A stretch of 64,000 bases of DNA, from NCBI GenBank assembly GCA_030762175.1, contig CM060831.1:79391001-79455000 (forward strand). The letters are read 5' to 3'. The notes under the pieces are model-generated. The model saw only the letters and a program-made list of their open reading frames with translations. It did not search any database and was not told the origin of the DNA. Shown here in pieces: positions 61,701 to 64,000 of the stretch. The DNA is from Metallyticus violacea (lineage: Eukaryota; Arthropoda; Insecta; Mantodea; Metallyticidae). The position numbers and the translations under genes were made by a program. Position 1 is the first letter of the stretch; every line of letters begins with the position of its first letter.

Positions 61701-62907
61701 CATGTCCTGAATTTTAGTAATTTAAAGACTGAAACGCTCAAGAGTGTTAAATATGTTAACGTGTTAAAATTTTAAACTTTCCGTTGGGAAAGAAGTTTCT
61801 GGTTTGAAATAGGTTTATACAAAGATATCACAAGCATATTTGTGGTACTAAGGATTACGTGATTGGTACAATTTACTTTAAATATTTTTTGTTATCATTG
61901 CACAAAAGCTTAAAACCATACAATGCAAAAAATCATGGGACATGAACAAGGAAATGCTAACTGGAACTACCAGAAGCAGAACTCCAATGATCCATTTAGT
62001 CAATTCAATATATCATATTCATATGTATGCATACTAGCAATCTACGGGTTGTTCTACAAAATCATTTAAGGAAATGCTGTAGATATTTACAAGCTGGCAT
62101 AATTCCTGAAATATGGGAACACATATCTCCCATCTAATATCAAAATGGGAGATGGGAGTTGACTAAAAATTTCATCTGAATAACAGAGAGTTGGCAACCC
62201 TACTGTTCATTGTTGCATATCCTGAAACTTACTATTTCAATGTACCTACCTAACAATGAAATTAGTATAAACATTAACAGAACCAAGTTATTCCAAATTG
62301 AATGTTTTGAATGTTGACACGAACTTCACTTATAGGGTTTATAATCAGGACATGTTCCAGGACCTTCATTCCTATTCAGCTGTTGACAGACTGCTCACCT
62401 AATTAAAAACTCTAAATAAATGTTTTGTCAACATTCAAAACATTCAATTTGAAGTATTTAAATGCTTCATTTAATGCCCCCTCACAAATTACTTAATATA
62501 TAAAAAACAGAGCATCATACAATAAGCAGTTAAGAGAAATACTTTACTAAAAATGTCCAGAATAGGATATTTAACTAATTAACATCCATTTTGTAAATTG
62601 ATTTCTACTCACCAGTTAATGTCACCATAAACATTTTTGAAATAGATTTACTTATTAATAGTTACAACATAAATTACTTATTCAACTACTGGTTACCTCA
62701 TATATAGGTCATCAAAATGAATGGATCCTGCCAAGTGTGCACATGAGGAGACATTTATTATTCGTGAATTTGTGCATCTTTGTCTTCCTGCTGCCAGCAA
62801 TGCAGGAATCAGCAGATGAGTCAAATAACAATGTCCTAGGTAGTTTATAGCAAAGTGCGACTCAAAGCCATCAACAGTTAATGAAAATGGCACAAACATT
62901 ACTCCAG
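46559..62907 (-). CDS. DHRSX: DHRSX-type short-chain dehydrogenase/reductase, 3' half of gene
   Basis: Extended short-chain dehydrogenase, probably membrane-associated and NAD(P)-dependent; human DHRSX is implicated in dolichol synthesis and other roles. Exons on the minus strand: 62907-62697, 55230-55029, 46756-46559. They join in phase, with GT-AG boundaries, to a 202-residue C-terminal part starting in the NNAG motif (AGVMFVP). Visible SDR features: NYLGH, INVSS with the catalytic Ser, YAQSK with the catalytic Tyr and Lys, and VHPGIVNTD. The order and exon joins follow human DHRSX closely (DDL..SS, AAYAQSKLA, LIFK then TPEQGA, LEGHGGAYI). The cofactor-binding TGxxxGxG exon(s) and the start are beyond the right edge. 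Introns of 7.5 and 8.3 kb are full of transposons. Confidence 0.9.
47440..48270 (-). mobile_element. Penelope-like element fragment (GIY-YIG endonuclease)
   Basis: Minus-strand frames give, in order, LKGYKGDHIYN.IHIP..GTPK (linker), GIYKIGCKDWDMKYIGKTKR (GIY-YIG) and HMRNVKYKHTEKSAVANHFW, then in 47522-47767 KLLKALQKPIELTVWENIF, and finally a hammerhead terminus. Frameshifts lie between the pieces. Same family as 60482-60836. Confidence 0.85.
47510..47547 (-). ncRNA. Hammerhead motif, PLE terminus
   Basis: Minus strand CTGAAGA (47547-47541), stem II GAGG / CCTT, TGAAAC, palindromic ACATGT as stem III, GTC triplet. Stem I pairing is poor, so cleavage may be weak. Confidence 0.6.
49225..49814. 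other. DHRSX intron, nothing recognised
   Basis: Unique-looking AT-rich intron between the Charlie-like hAT and the next SINE. No coding similarity seen. Confidence 0.35.
49816..50146 (-). mobile_element. tRNA-derived SINE with 17-bp target duplication
   Basis: Body 49833-50129, flanked by identical TGCCATTTTATTTATGA at 49816-49832 and 50130-50146. The minus-strand head GGTCCTGGTGGTGTAGTGGT and B box GGTTCGATCCC are nearly canonical, so this is one of the youngest copies in the window. Confidence 0.94.
50150..51290. other. DHRSX intron, no clear feature
   Basis: AT-rich, with a C10-A9 run near 51006-51024. Minus-strand 50616-50819 gives IYQQHNILFTDEKNFTFEEHYN, which resembles a mariner-type FTDEK.F segment (first catalytic Asp), so a small transposase relic is possible there. 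Confidence 0.4.
51300..52190 (-). mobile_element. LINE RNase H domain fragment
   Basis: Minus-strand 51704-52054 contains CNFIYTDGWKMDTGVGCAFV and SATSIFMAEFYAIF, i.e. the DGS (here DGW) strand with the first catalytic Asp and the AE.YAI helix with the Glu. Upstream FLVREAC and related segments fit the RT-RNase H linker. Frame breaks towards 51300. Confidence 0.8.
52236..52440 (-). mobile_element. Second SINE family, copy 2 (5'-truncated)
   Basis: Matches 33425-33600 block by block (GTTTAACGCC, GATGGACACAGATG, AAAGGAAGGAA, TTCCAGGCCTAA, GCATTTGCCATTTAT, GGAAAACC), without the tRNA-like head. Confidence 0.75.
52540..53500 (+). mobile_element. Second mariner-type transposase relic
   Basis: Pieces in three plus frames: IYENGCPSYGTIVKWN near 52600 and EPRPGRS near 52690 (N-terminal DNA-binding region), VTMDESEIYQ near 52950 (first Asp: TMDE), LSVFWDCHGVILTDYL at about 53070-53115, and ADNAPAHSSQAVVDKARTCG then HLPYSPDL at 53200-53300 (second and third Asp region). 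Terminal repeats were not found. Confidence 0.85.
53510..54190. other. DHRSX intron, nothing recognised
   Basis: AT-rich intron with no repeat or coding similarity seen; the open frame at 53534-53734 (minus) matches no family I know. Confidence 0.35.
54198..54485. mobile_element. MITE-like element, about 50-bp inverted ends
   Basis: The block TTATGTAGATTAAAAGTAAA...CATGATAACACAT at about 54198-54243 is the reverse complement of 54434-54485 with a few mismatches, around 190 bp of unrelated non-coding sequence. Size and layout fit a MITE; the superfamily is unknown. Confidence 0.7.
55029..55230 (-). CDS. DHRSX: DHRSX penultimate exon (YxxxK)
   Basis: Acceptor TTATTTTCAG, donor GTAAGT. Contains SAAYAQSKLAQIIFTKSLEE with the catalytic Tyr and Lys, and HAVHPGIVNTDLF. 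Ends LIFK in phase 0. Confidence 0.93.
55240..57380. other. DHRSX intron, mostly unassigned
   Basis: A mariner-like terminal sequence (CGAGGGTCATTTCATAAG) occurs at 56079-56096 with no matching second end. Two related segments around TCCAAATTATAAATATTGCAG (56333) and TCCAGATTATAAATATTGCAG (56790) suggest an old tandem or dispersed repeat. The open frame 56348-56653 (FINKRDISVKDSIDHAVI) matches no family I can name. Confidence 0.35.
57900..58875 (+). mobile_element. Penelope-like element, a different GIY-YIG type
   Basis: Plus-strand pieces: STLEQELKHIIHYRQG near 58200; RSDPLPTQGVSGIPCSYG then QVYIGTTKCC (near 58440-58525), an altered GVY.IPC.CG..YIGTTKR box; and a final intact stretch GHDIEFHDTEVLNSMSYYHA ... 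IYKYKNNFNRKEEIAHI ending at TAA near 58868. The C-terminal part is clearly distinct from the PLEs at 44870 and 47440. The GIY Tyr is replaced, so the nuclease is probably dead. Confidence 0.8.
59471..59730. repeat. Two-copy tandem duplication, 126-bp unit
   Basis: Units begin CAATGAAACTTTAGAGAATT (59471) and CAATGCAACTTTAGAGAATT (59597) and end ATATTTCTGTGGCTA. Divergence is moderate with small indels. Lies in a DHRSX intron. Confidence 0.9.
60482..60836 (-). mobile_element. Short Penelope-like element with inverted ends
   Basis: Closely related to 47440-47790: the same terminus with hammerhead, then the end of the EN domain (LTVWENIF region; PFLAKKD relic). The right end (60796-60836) is an inverted copy of the left terminus (TGAAACATGTCCAAGTAAGT), so the fragment is framed by an inverted repeat of about 40 bp. 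Confidence 0.8.
60520..60555 (-). ncRNA. Hammerhead motif, PLE terminus
   Basis: Minus strand CTGACGA (60555-60549), stem II AAGG / CCTT around AAATG, TGAAAC, palindromic ACATGT, GTC. The core is intact; stem I has only about two pairs. Confidence 0.6.
61053..62203. mobile_element. Putative DNA transposon remnant with short terminal repeats
   Basis: ATAGGGCTGCCAACTT at about 61049-61064 is mirrored by GAGTTGGCAACCCTAC at about 62187-62202. No transposase is seen between, only nested inverted repeats. No clear target duplication, so the class is open. Confidence 0.4.
61550..61835. mobile_element. Foldback element, about 130-bp arms
   Basis: The arms (61550-61680 and about 61703-61835) share blocks such as TTTGTATAAACCTATTTCAA, AACACTCTTGAGCGTTTCA and ACTAAAATTTAGG with their reverse complements at about 90% identity. 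The central loop contains GAAACATGTCC, as in PLE hammerheads, without the rest of the core. Confidence 0.85.
62697..62907 (-). CDS. DHRSX: DHRSX internal exon (catalytic Ser)
   Basis: Acceptor TTGTATTTTCTAG, donor GTAACC. Opens inside the Ala codon of the NNAG motif and contains DGFESHFAINYLGH, RIINVSSCAH and FDDLYM, ending two bases into a Ser codon that the next exon completes. Confidence 0.92.
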
Positions 62908-63359
62908 CTAGAAAATACAAATTTAACAAATTGATTCATATGTACTGCAAATATTGTTCAGAATCATATAATGTTCATAAATGCTTAAGATAATTGTATA
63001 AGTAGTGTACAGATATGTAAATTGCATCTTTCAAACTATTAAAGGACTTTAAAAGTAGCTATATGCTAATTTGTTATTATTTTCTAATGCCTACATTTGG
63101 TATTATTTAACCCATTTTATTTACTTACTGCTTACTAGTAAAGTATGTTATGTTAAACTACCTAGATTACCCTGCATTGTCCATGTTTATTATGCTTACA
63201 AAATTAGCAACTTTTTAGAAGAATCCATTTAACATTTATCTATATTTCCCCCATTATTAAAAAAATCTGAAAACACTTTAAGAATATTCAATCACATTCT
63301 TTTATTACTTTTACATATATATTGTTGTGGTGGTGAAAATTAAAGTTGGTGGGGATTGA

Positions 63360-64000
63360 ATGAAGAAAGCCACCCTCACCCCAGCTCTACCTACCAAAGG
63401 GGTGTAGATGATTATTGTTAACAGCTAAGGTCATTAGCACCAAACACACTAAAATCTGCGCCAAGTATAAAATATCTACACCAAAAGCTAATGCAGAAAG
63501 AGCATTAAGCACATTGGGCAATAATAATAAAAACCCCCAAAACAAATAACAAGGATAAAATGATCAAAAACAAACAACAGACTAGTACTAAAACACAGCT
63601 GCAAGAGCTAAAAATACAACAGTCCTATAATAGTCTAAAATTGTGACACTAAAACCCCATAACAAATAACAAGGTTAATATGGTCAACAAGAAACAAAAG
63701 ACTGGTATTAAAACACATCAGCAAGAACTGAAAACAATCCTAAAAAGGTCTGAAAATGGAGTGAGGTGTGATTTTATATAATTTATTTATGACGATAAAT
63801 AAATTATATAAAATCACACCTGGCTCCAAAAACCACAAACACGGTTAAAATGGAGCACTCACTCAACAGCAACCACATCATCTGCAAGTACTTCCTCAAT
63901 AGAGGGCAAACCAGAGACAGACTAAAAACCGCTAGATGAGCGCATTCTGTCAAAGTGTGATGCACTGTATAGGGGTGGTCACAGTGAGGGCATGCTGGAG
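63360..64000 (-). mobile_element. LINE 3' end (partial, runs off the window)
   Basis: Minus strand near 63990-63940 gives PACPHCDHPYTVHHTLTECA, the Cys-His motif (C-x2-C ... H ... C) found at the C-terminus of jockey/R1-type LINE ORF2. The 3' UTR contains a roughly 125-bp imperfect tandem repeat (63536-63720) and ends with GCTAATGACCTTAGCTGTTA near 63440-63420. Confidence 0.75.
63764..63821. repeat. Perfect 27-bp hairpin with GACG loop
   Basis: Arms 63764-63790 and 63795-63821 are exact reverse complements around a 4-nt loop. It lies in the LINE 3' fragment between its Cys-His motif and the tandem repeat. Confidence 0.93.

Noticed and set aside
1..64000. CRISPR arrays, operons, phage or bacterial genes
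   Set aside because: No regularly spaced repeats and no bacterial-type gene organisation; all recognised genes are spliced nuclear genes.

Overview
The window is AT-rich, intron-bearing animal DNA, most likely from an arthropod and probably an insect. The reasons are spliced nuclear genes with GT-AG introns, long introns packed with LINEs, Penelope-like elements (PLEs), hAT and mariner transposons and tRNA-derived SINEs, and repeat families I associate with arthropod genomes. I cannot name the species. All homology calls come from reading translations by eye.

Three host genes are recognisable. (1) The first coding exon of Pcf11, a pre-mRNA cleavage complex II subunit, lies on the minus strand at 2779-2940, with the rest of the gene off the left edge. 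(2) A complete Rab30 small GTPase gene lies on the plus strand, 3737-21699, in five coding exons encoding 203 residues. Pcf11 and Rab30 are head to head about 0.8 kb apart, sharing one promoter region; the same divergent pairing exists in human. (3) The 3' half of a DHRSX-type short-chain dehydrogenase lies on the minus strand: three exons (62697-62907, 55029-55230, 46559-46756) carrying the catalytic Ser, the YxxxK motif and the C-terminus. Its 5' exons are off the right edge.

The rest is transposon-derived or featureless. Rab30 intron 2 (11.1 kb) holds an internally deleted LINE, two inverted 5'-truncated copies of it, PLE termini and a SINE. It ends in a 153-bp-period tandem duplication that created a decoy copy of exon 3. 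Intron 4 (6.1 kb) holds a PLE reverse transcriptase fragment, a LINE and a SINE. The 22-46 kb intergenic region is a transposon graveyard. It contains a 3.6-kb hAT with intact 8-bp target duplications inside an older repetitive gene remnant, a 1.28-kb mariner with TA duplications inside a LINE, a SINE inside a SINE, and two PLE families. The DHRSX introns contain a 2.0-kb Charlie-like hAT with its own PLE insertion, LINE fragments, a second mariner, SINEs and a third PLE type.

The most striking non-gene signal is a set of hammerhead-ribozyme-like motifs repeated in the PLE termini. They share a CUGANGA core, a short stem II, GAAA, and a very short palindromic stem III before a GUC or GUU cleavage triplet. 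Two of them (5990-6026 minus, 45759-45795 plus) look foldable. Other points of interest are the duplicated Rab30 exon, perfect 20-bp and 27-bp hairpins, a pre-miRNA-sized hairpin, and a well-bounded 49-codon open frame downstream of Rab30 in the correct splice phase.
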